A stretch of DNA of 64,000 nucleotides. Origin: JAEYFP01 sp964579795. GTDB taxonomy: Bacteria; Bacillota; Clostridia; Lachnospirales; Lachnospiraceae. The position numbers and the translations under genes were made by a program. Positions 9,340 through 19,400 of this stretch are shown here, piece after piece; the stretch's first letter is position 1; each line of letters starts with the position of its first letter. The stretch is taken from positions 21,381 to 85,380 of the forward strand of contig CAZOHM010000008.1 of the NCBI GenBank assembly GCA_964579795.1, read 5' to 3'. The notes beneath the pieces are model-generated. The model did not search any database. It was not told the DNA's origin and saw only the letters and a list, made by a program, of their open reading frames with translations.

Positions 9340-10713
9340 TCAAACAAATTGAAGTGCATCCTTTAGCGTATCTGCACCGCATAGTTGTATTTTCCCTTTT
9401 TTCGTAATCTGTGAAATTGCACACTTGGGTAGAATGCAAGTAGTAAACCCAAGCTTCTCGGCTTCCTGGACACGAAGCTGTGCCATACTGACTGAGCGAA
9501 CCTCTCCGCTTAGTCCAACCTCTCCAAACACAATTACATTTTCCCGAATTGCTCGGTTTCTGTAACTGGAAATGAGCGCAAGAACAATTCCAAGATCAAT
9601 TGCCGGCTCAGCAAGACGCATTCCACCTGCCACATTAACATATGCATCGCAGTCTGACAATTTAAGCCCCAGCCTTTTTTCAAGAACAGCCATCAGTAAA
9701 TTTACTCTGTTTAAATCTGCTCCGGTTGCCTGTCGTCGCGGAATTCCAAAGCTCGTCTGACATACCAGTGCTTGAATTTCTATTAAAAGCGGTCTTGTTC
9801 CTTCCATAGCACATACGACCACTGATCCGCTCGCATCAATCGGTCTTCCTGAAAGCATGTATTCTGACGGATTCTTCACTTCAACCAGTCCTTCACTACG
9901 CATTTCAAATACACCAATCTCATCTGTAGAGCCAAAACGGTTTTTAACACTACGAAGAATTCGATAGGAAGCATGTCTGTCACCTTCAAAGTACAGAACT
10001 GTATCTACCATATGTTCAAGCACACGTGGTCCCGCGACCATACCTTCCTTTGTCACATGCCCTACAATAAAAATTGCGATACCAAGTCTCTTTGCAATCT
10101 TCAAGAGCATCCCCGTCGTTTCTCTAATCTGTGAAACACTTCCCGGTGCTGAAGATATATCTTCGCTGAACATTGTCTGAATGGAATCAATCACAACTGC
10201 TTCTGGTTTTTCTCTGCGAATGACCTCTTCAATATCTGCCAGATTTGTTTCACAAAACAATGACAGGCAGTCACCAAACTCACCAATTCTCTCTGCACGC
10301 ATTTTGATCTGCTTTGGAGACTCTTCACCTGAAATATACAATACCTGATGCTTATCATCAGAAAGATTTTTACATACTTGAAGCAGCAGTGTCGACTTTC
10401 CAATACCAGGGTCTCCTCCAACTAAAATAAGGGAGCCGGGTACAATACCGCCTCCCAAAACCCTGTCAAACTCACAAATGCGGGTTATAATCTTTTCTTC
10501 TTCAGTCAGATGGATTTCAGAAATCTTTTCTGATGTCTTCCGTTCTCCGGTTCTGTGGGAAACGCCCTCGCTCTTTTTGAGCTGCGTCTTACTAACGGTT
10601 TCTTCAACAAGCGTGTTCCATTCCTTACAGGAAGGACACTGTCCCATCCATTTTGCTGATTCATAACCACACTGACTGCAATAAAATACTGTCGCAAGCT
10701 TTCCCTTTGCCAT
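9340..10713 (-). CDS. radA: DNA repair protein RadA
   Basis: RadA/Sms is a RecA-like, hexameric branch-migration ATPase used in recombination and repair. The 457-residue product has a four-Cys zinc finger at the N-terminus (CSQCGYESAKWMGQCPSC), Walker A in GGDPGIGKSTLLLQ, Walker B in AVVIDSIQTM, the RadA signature KNRFG (SVKNRFGSTDEIG), and a Lon-protease-like C-terminal domain. I chose ATG at 10713 because MAKGK is the usual RadA start and AGGAG lies just upstream; the frame is open back to 10770 but has no proper site there. The ribosome binding site overlaps the stop codon of the upstream 136-residue gene, which suggests coupling. Order clpC, small gene, radA, degV. Confidence 0.96.
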   Translation of the reverse strand: MAKGKLATVFYCSQCGYESAKWMGQCPSCKEWNTLVEETVSKTQLKKSEGVSHRTGERKTSEKISEIHLTEEEKIITRICEFDRVLGGGIVPGSLILVGGDPGIGKSTLLLQVCKNLSDDKHQVLYISGEESPKQIKMRAERIGEFGDCLSLFCETNLADIEEVIRREKPEAVVIDSIQTMFSEDISSAPGSVSQIRETTGMLLKIAKRLGIAIFIVGHVTKEGMVAGPRVLEHMVDTVLYFEGDRHASYRILRSVKNRFGSTDEIGVFEMRSEGLVEVKNPSEYMLSGRPIDASGSVVVCAMEGTRPLLIEIQALVCQTSFGIPRRQATGADLNRVNLLMAVLEKRLGLKLSDCDAYVNVAGGMRLAEPAIDLGIVLALISSYRNRAIRENVIVFGEVGLSGEVRSVSMAQLRVQEAEKLGFTTCILPKCAISQITKKGKIQLCGADTLKDALQFV

Positions 10714-10720
10714 GCTGCTC

Positions 10721-11131
10721 CTACTCAACGACCCTGACAGGGATTTCTCCTTCTCCAGCAAGCTCCACACTGATATTCAGCTTGCCACCAAGATTCGTCT
10801 TCATCTTACCAACACTCTTCTGTGAAACAAATACCTCGTATTCGGTATCCTCCTTCAGACCTATTGTAATCTGTGCATCCTCTGCTCCGCATACAATAAA
10901 TTCGACACCTTCAGCCTTCGACTTGAACTCATTCACGCTTGTTCCCGGTACGGACTCATATACGAACAATCCATCCCGCTCCAGTTTTGTCATTTCGCAA
11001 AATGTCTTCACTTTGTATAAATTACCGGCACATTCAAAATCCTCTGCCTTAGCTTTTTGTGACAGCTCATGATTTCCAAAACTCAATGTGCCATCGTTTT
11101 CTGTACGGATAAGTTCTTTTACCACTGACAT
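10721..11131 (-). CDS. Conserved small protein of unknown function between clpC and radA
   Basis: 136 residues, no membrane segment and no signal peptide. I do not recognise a characterised family; some similar Lachnospiraceae proteins carry the label endosialidase, which nothing in this sequence justifies. The protein is acidic and rich in Glu, Val and Gly, with alternating hydrophobic residues in its last third (EYEVFVSQKSVGKMKTNLGG, KLNISVELAGEG) that suggest a small beta-sandwich. A strong AGGAGG precedes the ATG. The stop codon TAG overlaps the RadA ribosome binding site, so it is probably translated in step with RadA. The constant company of clpC and radA makes a housekeeping role likelier than an accessory one. 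Confidence 0.8.
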   Translation of the reverse strand: MSVVKELIRTENDGTLSFGNHELSQKAKAEDFECAGNLYKVKTFCEMTKLERDGLFVYESVPGTSVNEFKSKAEGVEFIVCGAEDAQITIGLKEDTEYEVFVSQKSVGKMKTNLGGKLNISVELAGEGEIPVRVVE

Positions 11132-11188
11132 GATGTTCAGTCCTCCTAAGTAATTGTGTTGTCGTTAATAGTATACTCTATCTTTTTT

Positions 11189-13639
11189 CTATTTTCCAGT
11201 CATTTTAATCTCATTTTTCACAAGAGAAACTATCACTTCCTGGCCTTCTTTAATATGTCCCTCCAGTATTTCCTCTGCAAGCTTATCTTCCAGCATTGTC
11301 TGGATCGCCCTCTTCAATGGTCTGGCACCATATTTTTTATCTGAGCCCTTCTCAACAATATGCTTTTTCACATTCTCACGAACTGTCAGTGTAATATTCA
11401 TCTGATCTTTTGCACGTTTTGCAAGGTCATTGATCAGAAGTGTTACAATCTTTTTCATATCCTCTTGACCCAGTGCATGAAAAACAATGATTTCATCAAT
11501 TCGGTTGATAAATTCCGGTTTGAAAATATGCTTTACTTCTTCCATTACACCAGATTTCATTTTTTCATAATCCTGTTTTTCTGTTTCACCTGTTGAGAAT
11601 CCAAGCTTTTTCGGATCAATGATACGTCCAGCACCAGCATTTGATGTCATAATAATCACGCAGTTCTTAAAGCTGACTTTCCTTCCGTTTGAATCTGTAA
11701 TATGTCCATCATCCAAAACCTGAAGTAAAATATTAAATACATCCGGATGCGCTTTTTCAATTTCATCAAACAGCACAACAGAATATGGATTTCGGCGAAC
11801 CTTTTCTGAAAGCTGACCGCCCTCCTCAAATCCGACATATCCTGGAGGCGACCCTATCATCTTTGATACTGTATGCTGTTCCATATATTCAGACATGTCA
11901 ACACGAATCAGGGCGTTATCCGTTCCGAAAAGAGTCCGGGAAAGCGTTTTGGAAAGTTCAGTTTTTCCTACACCTGTCGGTCCGAGAAATAAAAATGACC
12001 CAATTGGTCGATTCTGCTCCTTCAGTCCGATTCTTCCTCTTTTGATAGCACGTGTAACAGCATTAACCGCTTCTTCCTGACCAATCACGCACTTCTTCAT
12101 ATCTCTTTCCATTCGAAGCAGCTTTGCATTTTCTGCTTCTGCAAGCTTTTGCACAGGAATTTTAGTCCATTCTGATACAACGTCTGCGATCTCTTTTGCA
12201 TCAACAACAGGTTTCTTATCTTTCAGACTGTTTTCAAATCGTTTTTTCTTTTTTTCATATAATTTTCTGACGCTATCCTGCTCTTTTTTCAAAGCAGTCA
12301 ATTCTTCCAGATGATCTTCCTTCAGAAGCTGTTCCTTCTGTTCTTCAAAAACAGTCAGCTTCCTTTCAAGCTCTTCCAGACCGGTTGGCATATGAAGTCC
12401 CTGCAGTCGTACTTTGGCAGATGCTTCATCCATCAAATCAATTGCCTTATCCGGAAGGAATCGATCATTAATATATCTGGCAGACATTTTTACAGCTGCA
12501 TCCACTGCTTCGTCTGTAATAATAACACCATGATGTTTTTCATAATTTTCCTTTATTCCATTCAGAATCATGATTGTTGTTTCTTCACTTGGTTCTTCAA
12601 CATTAATTGGCTGAAATCTTCGTTCAAGGGCCGCATCTTTTTGCACATACTTTCGATATTCTTCATAAGTAGTTGCTCCGATCAACTGTATTTCCCCTCT
12701 GGCAAGAGACGGTTTGAGAATATTTGAAGCGTCTATTGCGCCCTCTGCACCCCCTGCGCCAATAATCGTATGCATCTCGTCAAGGAAAAGAAGTATATTA
12801 CCTGCTTCTGTCACTTCTTTAATCACGCGTTTTATACGTTCTTCAAATTCTCCACGATATTTACTTCCTGCTACCATCCCGGAAAGATCAAGTGTCAAAA
12901 CACGCTTATCCTGCACTGTTTCTGGCACAAGTCCTTCTACGATTCGCTTAGCAAGACCTTCAACAATAGCTGTTTTTCCAACTCCCGGCTCACCAATCAG
13001 ACAAGGATTATTTTTTGTTCTTCTGCTTAATGTCTGAATAATTCGCGTAATTTCTGTTTCACGTCCAATGACCGGATCTAGTCTGCCCTCGAGTGCAAGT
13101 GCTGTCAGATCTCTGCTGTACTGATCAATCATCAATCCATTCTCCGGCTGTTTTTTCCTGCCTCCTTTGGCGTTCTGCAGTTCCTCCTTATATTTGGAAA
13201 TATCCTCTCCCATTGCAAGAAGAATATCTGCGTACACCTTTTGTATGTTAATGCTGAGAGTATTCAGCAATCGAACTGCCAGATTATCTCCGTCGTTGAT
13301 TAATGCAAGCAATAGATGCTCCGTTCCAATCTGTTTAGCTCCAAAGTGTGCAGATTCCTCTCCACTCTTTTCAATCATTGCTTCAGCCTTTGGAGTGAAT
13401 CCGTCCCGTTCCCTGATGTTCACTGATGCAGATGGGGCAATTTGCTGTTGAATCAGTTCCACAATATTCTCTTCGCTGACCCCATTTGCTGTCAGAACCT
13501 TGGCTGCAACACCAGTTCCTTCGCGTATCAATCCAAGAAGAAGATGCTCTGTTCCAATATATCCATGCTTCAGTTCTCTGGATATCTTCCCAGCAAGCTC
13601 CAAAACTTTTTCTGCTTTTTTTGTATATTTTGATGCCAT
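11189..13639 (-). CDS. clpC: ATP-dependent Clp protease ATP-binding subunit ClpC
   Basis: An 816-residue Hsp100 unfoldase that feeds proteins to ClpP. Two N-terminal Clp-N repeats (residues 1-145), a first AAA+ module with GEPGVGKTAIVEG, a middle coiled region (about 400-480), a second AAA+ module with GPTGVGKTELSKTL and a C-terminal D2-small domain are all present. I chose ATG at 13639 because MASKYTKKAEKVL aligns with the usual start and AAAGGAG lies 6 nt upstream; the frame opens at 13663 without a site. In Bacillus, clpC follows ctsR-mcsA-mcsB; here those genes are absent and a GntR-type gene precedes it by 52 bp, so control by CtsR is not supported locally. Confidence 0.96.
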   Translation of the reverse strand: MASKYTKKAEKVLELAGKISRELKHGYIGTEHLLLGLIREGTGVAAKVLTANGVSEENIVELIQQQIAPSASVNIRERDGFTPKAEAMIEKSGEESAHFGAKQIGTEHLLLALINDGDNLAVRLLNTLSINIQKVYADILLAMGEDISKYKEELQNAKGGRKKQPENGLMIDQYSRDLTALALEGRLDPVIGRETEITRIIQTLSRRTKNNPCLIGEPGVGKTAIVEGLAKRIVEGLVPETVQDKRVLTLDLSGMVAGSKYRGEFEERIKRVIKEVTEAGNILLFLDEMHTIIGAGGAEGAIDASNILKPSLARGEIQLIGATTYEEYRKYVQKDAALERRFQPINVEEPSEETTIMILNGIKENYEKHHGVIITDEAVDAAVKMSARYINDRFLPDKAIDLMDEASAKVRLQGLHMPTGLEELERKLTVFEEQKEQLLKEDHLEELTALKKEQDSVRKLYEKKKKRFENSLKDKKPVVDAKEIADVVSEWTKIPVQKLAEAENAKLLRMERDMKKCVIGQEEAVNAVTRAIKRGRIGLKEQNRPIGSFLFLGPTGVGKTELSKTLSRTLFGTDNALIRVDMSEYMEQHTVSKMIGSPPGYVGFEEGGQLSEKVRRNPYSVVLFDEIEKAHPDVFNILLQVLDDGHITDSNGRKVSFKNCVIIMTSNAGAGRIIDPKKLGFSTGETEKQDYEKMKSGVMEEVKHIFKPEFINRIDEIIVFHALGQEDMKKIVTLLINDLAKRAKDQMNITLTVRENVKKHIVEKGSDKKYGARPLKRAIQTMLEDKLAEEILEGHIKEGQEVIVSLVKNEIKMTGK

Positions 13640-13691
13640 AGTATGCTCCTTTTCCCAGTTCATTTCTGTCTATTTATACAAAGCCAATACT

Positions 13692-14072
13692 TTACTCCTG
13701 CGAACACCCATATTCTGAATAAATCTCATCAATCAGGCAATGTATTTCAGATGCTGTAATGTTTTTCAGGCTTGCTTTAGCCAACAAAATCAGTAATTCC
13801 TCTTTGATTTCATCCATCGCTTTCAGCTTATTAATATCTAATGCAATTACTGCACCTTTTCTTCTGTCTATTTTTATAAATCCTTCCTCACGCAGTACTG
13901 TATATGCTTTATTCACTGTATGCATATTGATTCCTATCATGTCGGCAAGCTGTCTGACTGACGGAAGCATATCGCCTTCCTTCAGTCTGGATGTTGCAAT
14001 TCCGACAACAATCTGGTTACGCACCTGAACATAGATTGCTTCATCACTGTTAAAGTCTATTTCAACTATCAT
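13692..14072 (-). CDS. GntR-family (YtrA-type) transcriptional regulator
   Basis: 126 residues: an N-terminal winged helix of the GntR type (IYVQVRNQIVVGIA, LPSVRQLADMIGINMHTVNKAYTVLREEGFI) followed by a short helical tail of about 50 residues. This is the architecture of YtrA-subfamily repressors, which lack a large ligand domain and often control adjacent membrane or transporter genes. Here the next gene is clpC, only 52 bp away, so it may control clpC or only itself. I chose ATG at 14072 (MIVEIDFNSDEA), 6 nt after AAGGAAAGG; the ATG at 14090 has no site. A perfect dyad at 14110-14136 upstream is a likely operator. Confidence 0.9.
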   Translation of the reverse strand: MIVEIDFNSDEAIYVQVRNQIVVGIATSRLKEGDMLPSVRQLADMIGINMHTVNKAYTVLREEGFIKIDRRKGAVIALDINKLKAMDEIKEELLILLAKASLKNITASEIHCLIDEIYSEYGCSQE

Positions 14073-14109
14073 CCGTATCCTTTCCTTCATCTTCTAACAA
14101 TTAATATTT

Positions 14110-14136
14110 ATCTGTGATATATATACTATCACAGAT
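14110..14136. promoter_or_regulatory. Perfect dyad over the gntR promoter (probable operator)
   Basis: ATCTGTGATA (14110-14119), seven bases, TATCACAGAT (14127-14136). It sits 38 bp upstream of the gntR start, just after a TTGCAA -35 candidate (14145-14150, minus strand), and covers the expected -10. A GntR-type dimer site and autorepression are inferred from position. Confidence 0.6.
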
Positions 14137-14173
14137 ATTATGTTTTGCAAATGTTTTATCTAATTAATTGAAA

Positions 14174-14196
14174 TTTCCTAAAAACGTTTTAGGAAA
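14174..14196. repeat. Perfect inverted repeat between gntR promoter and the cohesin-like gene
   Basis: TTTCCTAAAA (14174-14183), ACG, TTTTAGGAAA (14187-14196). Stem or operator; it lies about 100 bp upstream of gntR and just beyond the terminator hairpin of the gene ending at 14248. Role unknown. Confidence 0.4.
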
Positions 14197-14206
14197 GTTG
14201 TAAAAC

Positions 14207-14234
14207 GGCAGCCTCTCAAAAAATGGAGGCTGCC
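14207..14234 (-). terminator. Terminator hairpin after the cohesin-like gene
   Basis: GGCAGCCTC and GAGGCTGCC form a perfect 9-bp stem with a 10-base loop. On the minus strand it follows the stop codon of the gene ending at 14248 and is followed by GTTTTAC, a weak U-tract. Confidence 0.65.
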
Positions 14235-14247
14235 CAATTGTATCTTT

Positions 14248-16431
14248 TTATTCATCACGTCTAATAAATTCAAATTCAAAATCATCATCCAAATCAAATT
14301 CCTGTGTAGACTGCATCTGTTGCGAATATCCTGGTCCTGGATGTTGCTGCATCTGCTGTGGGTATTCTGGTCCTGGATGTTGCTGCATCTGCTGTGAATA
14401 TCCAGGTCTTGCCTGGCGCAATGGCCGTGATGGCTGTTCATAAGAATATGGCTGCTGCGGTGTACCATATGACTGCTGTTCGTATGCATACTGCTGAACA
14501 GGTTCATAACCGCGCCGTCCATATACCTGTTGTTCTTCCATTTGTTGCATATGATAATGCTCCTGCTGTGGCTGCTGTCTTGGTGGTAATGGTTTCTGTT
14601 CTTGTGAAATCTGTTCTTGTTGTTTCTGTTCCGGCTGCTGTATTTGCGTTGCCTGTTTCTGTTCTGGCTGCTGTATTTGTGTTGCCTGTTTCTGTTCAGA
14701 CTGCTGCAGTATTGCTTTCTGATTATGTTCAGGCTGTTGTAGCTTTGCCGCCTGTTTCTGTTCCGGCTGCTGTAAAGCGTTCTCTGTTGTAGTCTGTTGC
14801 GGCATCTGTTCTTCTGCAAGCAGATCTGATTCCAGCCTATAACTTGGAGGCAGATCTTCTACACGATTTCCTCGTGGACGTCTTTCATCCTCTACAGATT
14901 CTTTTATCGTATGCTCAAGTTCTGACCAGTCAATTGCCTGTGGCTCTTCAATCAAGTTTTTGTTTTTTTTGCTCTTTTTCTCTTTTTTGGGCTTCTTTTC
15001 CTGCTTTTCTCTATGTTTTGACTCAAGCAGTTCATCTTTCTGTACTTCCTCATAATCATCTAGAATTTCCAGATCCTCATCCATAAGTTCATCATCGGAA
15101 TTCATTTGTGAATCAACAAGGTCGCTTGCCTTGACTAGAGAATCATCTGCATTGTCTTCTTTATCAGCTTCATCTTCTTCATCCTCTTCGTCTTCCTCAT
15201 CTTCATCAATATATTCATAGCTTTGATAATCTCTCAGCTTAAGTATCAAATTTAACATTACAATCAGCAGCACAAGAATGACTGCTGCAAGTATACAAAT
15301 AATTAAAAACCTTCTGTTCGACTGTTCTTTGTAGTTACCTGTTTCGCTTGCACCAGTATCTGGTTCTACTGTATTTCCCTTCTCATCCACAGTTGTCCTT
15401 ATCACTTGAAGATACCGCTGATATGTTCCTTCTGTCTGATCATATAAATACCAGCCTTTTCTCCCTTCTGAACTGATTGCATACAGTAGGAAGAAATCTG
15501 CACTTGAAACATCATCATTAGAAACTGCAGTATCCTCCTCTGCCTTATCTGCTTCTGCTGTGTCTGTCCCGCCTTCTCCTGCAGAATCCGCCGTCACCAT
15601 ATAAGCCTCCAGCGTCTGTGAGTTCCACTGTAGTGTTGCTTTTGCAAATCCGGTTGGTACAGATACTGATTCATCTGTCGGAATAACAATAATAAATCGA
15701 TTTTCAATTCCCTGTATCATGCGGAAATCAGAAAGTTCTCCTGTTGTCTGATTATATAAATTAAAAACTCCATTATTTCCTGTTGTATCTGTTACATACA
15801 GTAAAACGATATCTCCCATATCAAACTGTGCAGCTTCAACCATTTGCTCTTCATATGTGACTGTTGTTTTATGAAAGAGTGATGGCATAAACTCATCTGC
15901 AAATACCGTGGAAATCACCTTTGTCCCATCGGCAGACATAATTGTACCAGCCTCAACTCCAGTTTCTGTTGCAGCTGTATTTCCTGCTGCAGCAGCAGTA
16001 TCCTCACCATCAACAGCAATTTGGACGCTGTCAGTCGGCACATCTGCTCCATCACCATCTAATACAGCAGAAACACTGACTTCAGCTGTTCCCCCTGATA
16101 AAACAGAGAATTCAATATTAGCTTTTGTATCTGTCAAAGTGATCAGTCCGCCTCCGCCTCCACCATACTCTTGATCACAGCTCGTAAACGACAGACGATT
16201 TGCATCATATTCCACAGAAATCTGTGGAGCTTCTCCGGCATTTGCCGCATTATCCACCTCTACAGACACAGTAACAGTATCACCCACAGCTGCCGTTTCT
16301 TTGTCAGCAGATATTTTCACACTTCCCGCCGCAAACACCTGCAGCTGAAAGAGTAGGCAAATAGCCAGTGCCGCTACTATTCCTCCTATTATTTTCCATT
16401 TCATTTGATACATATATACTCTTTTTTGCAT
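14248..16431 (-). CDS. Membrane-anchored cohesin-like surface protein with Gln-rich cytoplasmic tail
   Basis: 727 residues. A signal peptide ends near residue 35 (LQVFAAGS). Residues 36-140 resemble a cohesin domain (VSVEVDNAANAGEAPQISVE, YDANRLSFTS, GTAEVSVSAVL), a beta-sandwich that in cellulosomes binds dockerins, though similar folds serve other surface roles. An acidic linker follows to about 375, then one membrane helix (FLIICILAAVILVLLIVML) and a long low-complexity tail: an Asp/Glu run, a Lys-rich segment, tandem LQQPEQKQA-type decads and repeats of QQMQQHPGP. By the usual topology the Gln-rich tail faces the cytoplasm. The gene starts 18 bp after the stop of the glucosaminidase gene, so both form an operon. 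The start at 16431 is uncertain; 16413 is an alternative. Confidence 0.75.
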   Translation of the reverse strand: MQKRVYMYQMKWKIIGGIVAALAICLLFQLQVFAAGSVKISADKETAAVGDTVTVSVEVDNAANAGEAPQISVEYDANRLSFTSCDQEYGGGGGGLITLTDTKANIEFSVLSGGTAEVSVSAVLDGDGADVPTDSVQIAVDGEDTAAAAGNTAATETGVEAGTIMSADGTKVISTVFADEFMPSLFHKTTVTYEEQMVEAAQFDMGDIVLLYVTDTTGNNGVFNLYNQTTGELSDFRMIQGIENRFIIVIPTDESVSVPTGFAKATLQWNSQTLEAYMVTADSAGEGGTDTAEADKAEEDTAVSNDDVSSADFFLLYAISSEGRKGWYLYDQTEGTYQRYLQVIRTTVDEKGNTVEPDTGASETGNYKEQSNRRFLIICILAAVILVLLIVMLNLILKLRDYQSYEYIDEDEEDEEDEEDEADKEDNADDSLVKASDLVDSQMNSDDELMDEDLEILDDYEEVQKDELLESKHREKQEKKPKKEKKSKKNKNLIEEPQAIDWSELEHTIKESVEDERRPRGNRVEDLPPSYRLESDLLAEEQMPQQTTTENALQQPEQKQAAKLQQPEHNQKAILQQSEQKQATQIQQPEQKQATQIQQPEQKQQEQISQEQKPLPPRQQPQQEHYHMQQMEEQQVYGRRGYEPVQQYAYEQQSYGTPQQPYSYEQPSRPLRQARPGYSQQMQQHPGPEYPQQMQQHPGPGYSQQMQSTQEFDLDDDFEFEFIRRDE

Positions 16432-16449
16432 TTTCGTTCTGCACCCCTT

Positions 16450-19400
16450 TTAATTTCTCTGTACTGTCAGTGTATATGTCTTTGTATTTCCGTTCTGTGC
16501 CTTGCAGACAATTGAAATCACATTTGATCCTACATTCAGATTAACCACACCTACACCACCTACACTAGACGTTGCAGCAACAGGTGTTGCTCCAATGTTA
16601 ATAGATTCAACACTGTTATCAACTGTCAAATAATAATTATCAACAACTGGACTGAACTCCGGTGCAAATGCACAATTATCGACCCAAAGTGCAGACAGAT
16701 AATTATTCGGATTGGATTCTGAAGTTGGTTTTGCACAAGTGGTTTCAGGCATATTATTATAGTAAGGTATCTTAAATACAAGTGAAGTATTCAAATCCGA
16801 ATATGCCTTTTTCATTCTTGCCGATTCTGAGGATGCAGCAAGAATATTGCTCATATATTGATGTGAATAAATTCCATTGGAGCTGTTCACAACATTAAAT
16901 TTCTGAAAATACAGTGTGTTCTGTCCTTTTTTCACATATTTTTCACTCACATATTTAGCGCTTCCCATAATAGATCTATATCTAGAATTCCATGGTCTGT
17001 AAAAATCCTCATCTGTTCCCTGTGCATATATCAATCCATTTATCTGTGCTGTATTTCCATTTGCAGCATATGCGCCTATATTAAAGAAGTTAAATAAATT
17101 CTCATAACCCGCAACTGTACCAATAACGCTTTGACTTGTTCCATTTACACCCTGTTCCTGCAAGCATCGTGAAGCAATATGATAAGGACTTATGCCTGCT
17201 GCTGACCCTGCTTCTGTAAATGTACTTGCATATGACCTTGTAGCCCCATCCGGATCAGTATAGCTTCCGTTCATAAATGAAGATGCCAGTATATTTGATA
17301 CACCTGCCTCATTTTGATAATCCTGATGTTCTAGTGTCTCAAACTGGAAAATACCGCTTTCATCAAGGAAATTTCTTGGATCCAAATAATACTGAATCAA
17401 TTCTCTTGATGCCGATGCCCAACTTCCACCATCATATCCATACCATGCATCATTTACCCAGTCATATGCCTGTGGTTCTGTTGACTTCCATGAGGAAATA
17501 CTTGACTTGGAAACAAGATTCTTTCCAACAGAGCACTCTGCATTAACAGTGTCATTCCACTCTAAATTTGTATTAACAGGTTCGAATTTCCAATTAGGAT
17601 GGCTTGAATGTAATGTCCTCAGTGCGCTCTTATACGACTCAGGGAAAGAAGAAATTGCGTTCTCAAAATCACTATCACTCAAAGCTGTCTGTTGTGTTGC
17701 AGTTGTTATAATGTTTACCAAATCAGAGCGAACATATCCACTCTTTTCACTTCCCTGATATGTAAAGCTGACCTGATACCATTTATATCCATCACTGCCG
17801 GTTGTTTCTGCCAGGATATTGACTGCATGTCCTGTATCCAGCTGAACAACAACAGTTCCATTTACTGCACTCTCTCTAACTCTGACGCTTGTACCTTTTA
17901 TGCTTCCTGTTGAAGCCTGACTGTTTGTGTTAACCGTCTGAACAGGTTTTTCTTCCACAGTAACATAATCAGAGCGCATCCATCCTGTTTGTGCTGCATT
18001 GTTATATGAGAAGGAAAGTTCATACCACTTTTTTCCATCCGTGCTATCTTTCTCTGATTTAACAGTCACAGAATGTCCTGTGCTTAATTTGCACAGGACC
18101 TCTCCATTAACCGCTTCTTTTCTGACATTTACATTAATACCTTTCACTGCGCCAGTTCGATCACCATTTGATGCTGATGCTGTTGTTTGTGTTGACGCAA
18201 CTGAATTTCCTGATACTGTTGCAGTCGATGCAGTAATCAAACTCACCCCATCCACAAAGTCAGATCTGATATAACCTGTTTGTGGTGTTAAATTATAGGT
18301 AAATGATATTTTATACCATGTATTACCATCGCCAGCCTTTGTCTGCTCTGTAACTGTTATTTTCTGACCACTACTTAGTCTGCATATGATGTCGCCGCTC
18401 ACAGGCTCTTTTCTTATATTAATTCCGCTTCCCTTTACGATTCCAATCTGTGTTGCTGATGTGGAAGTGCCTGTACTAGCTGTAGTTGCGACTGTTGTAT
18501 TTGTATCAGTGGCTGTTACATAGTCCATACAAACATAGCCCTGAAGTGCATTTCCATTATGATTAAACTGAACCTTATACCATTTCTTTCCGTCCCCTTC
18601 TGTTGTTCCCGTAATGATTACCGCCGTTCCATTTTCAAGCGCACCAACAATAGCAGATGACGTGGTTGCCTCTGTACGGACACGAACAGAACTGCCTTTT
18701 ATTGTTCCGGCCTTCCCTGTTTCTGATGTAGAGGCTGTCTGTTGTTTGGTAGCAACAACTGTCTCATTCACACTTAGTAAATCAGATCGAATATAACCTG
18801 TTATGTCTGTTGTTCCAGTCGTTGCCGCCGGAATAACAACTTTATACCACTTCTGTGAGTCATCACCAGTTACAGTTTCCGATACAGTCATAACAGCATT
18901 CTTTGTCAATGTCGTCATTACTGTTCCCTGTACGGATGCAGTTTTTCTGACACGGATACTATTTGCTTTGACCGTTCCAGTCAAAACTTTAGAAGTTGCT
19001 GTATTGGAAGTCGTTGTAGTCTGTGCTGCAGATGCAACCGTTCCGGTTGTAGACAGTAAGTCCGAACGTATATAGCCTTTATAGCTGTTATTGTTTTTAA
19101 CAAAATTCACATAATACCATGTGTTTCCATCACTGCCAGCTGTTGAAGATTCAATTGTAACAGATTGACCATTACTCAATGTTGTTCTGATTCCTGCTGT
19201 TTTCGATGCTTCCTCACGAACAATTACGTTTGCTCCCTTTACGGTACCACTTGCAGTAGAAGCGGAAATAGCTGTTACTGTACCTCCTGAAGCCGTTGTT
19301 AAAGTAGTTGAAGCTGCTGTTTCTGATTTTTTTACAAGATCTGCCCGAATATACCCAGTGGAACCTGATACAGATATCTGATACCATGTGTTTCCATCGC

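Noticed and set aside
14600..14790. Regular repeats of CTGTTTCTGTTC-like units resembling a CRISPR array
   Set aside because: They are in frame and encode Gln/Pro-rich decads of the surface protein; the units vary and there are no unique spacers between identical repeats.
14358..14792. Plus-strand 144-residue Ala/Val-rich open frame
   Set aside because: It is the antisense of the Gln-codon-rich repeat region; no ribosome binding site and biased composition.
17000..19400. Repeated DNA segments in the glucosaminidase gene
   Set aside because: They are the seven diverged SH3b repeats of one protein, not independent repeat elements.
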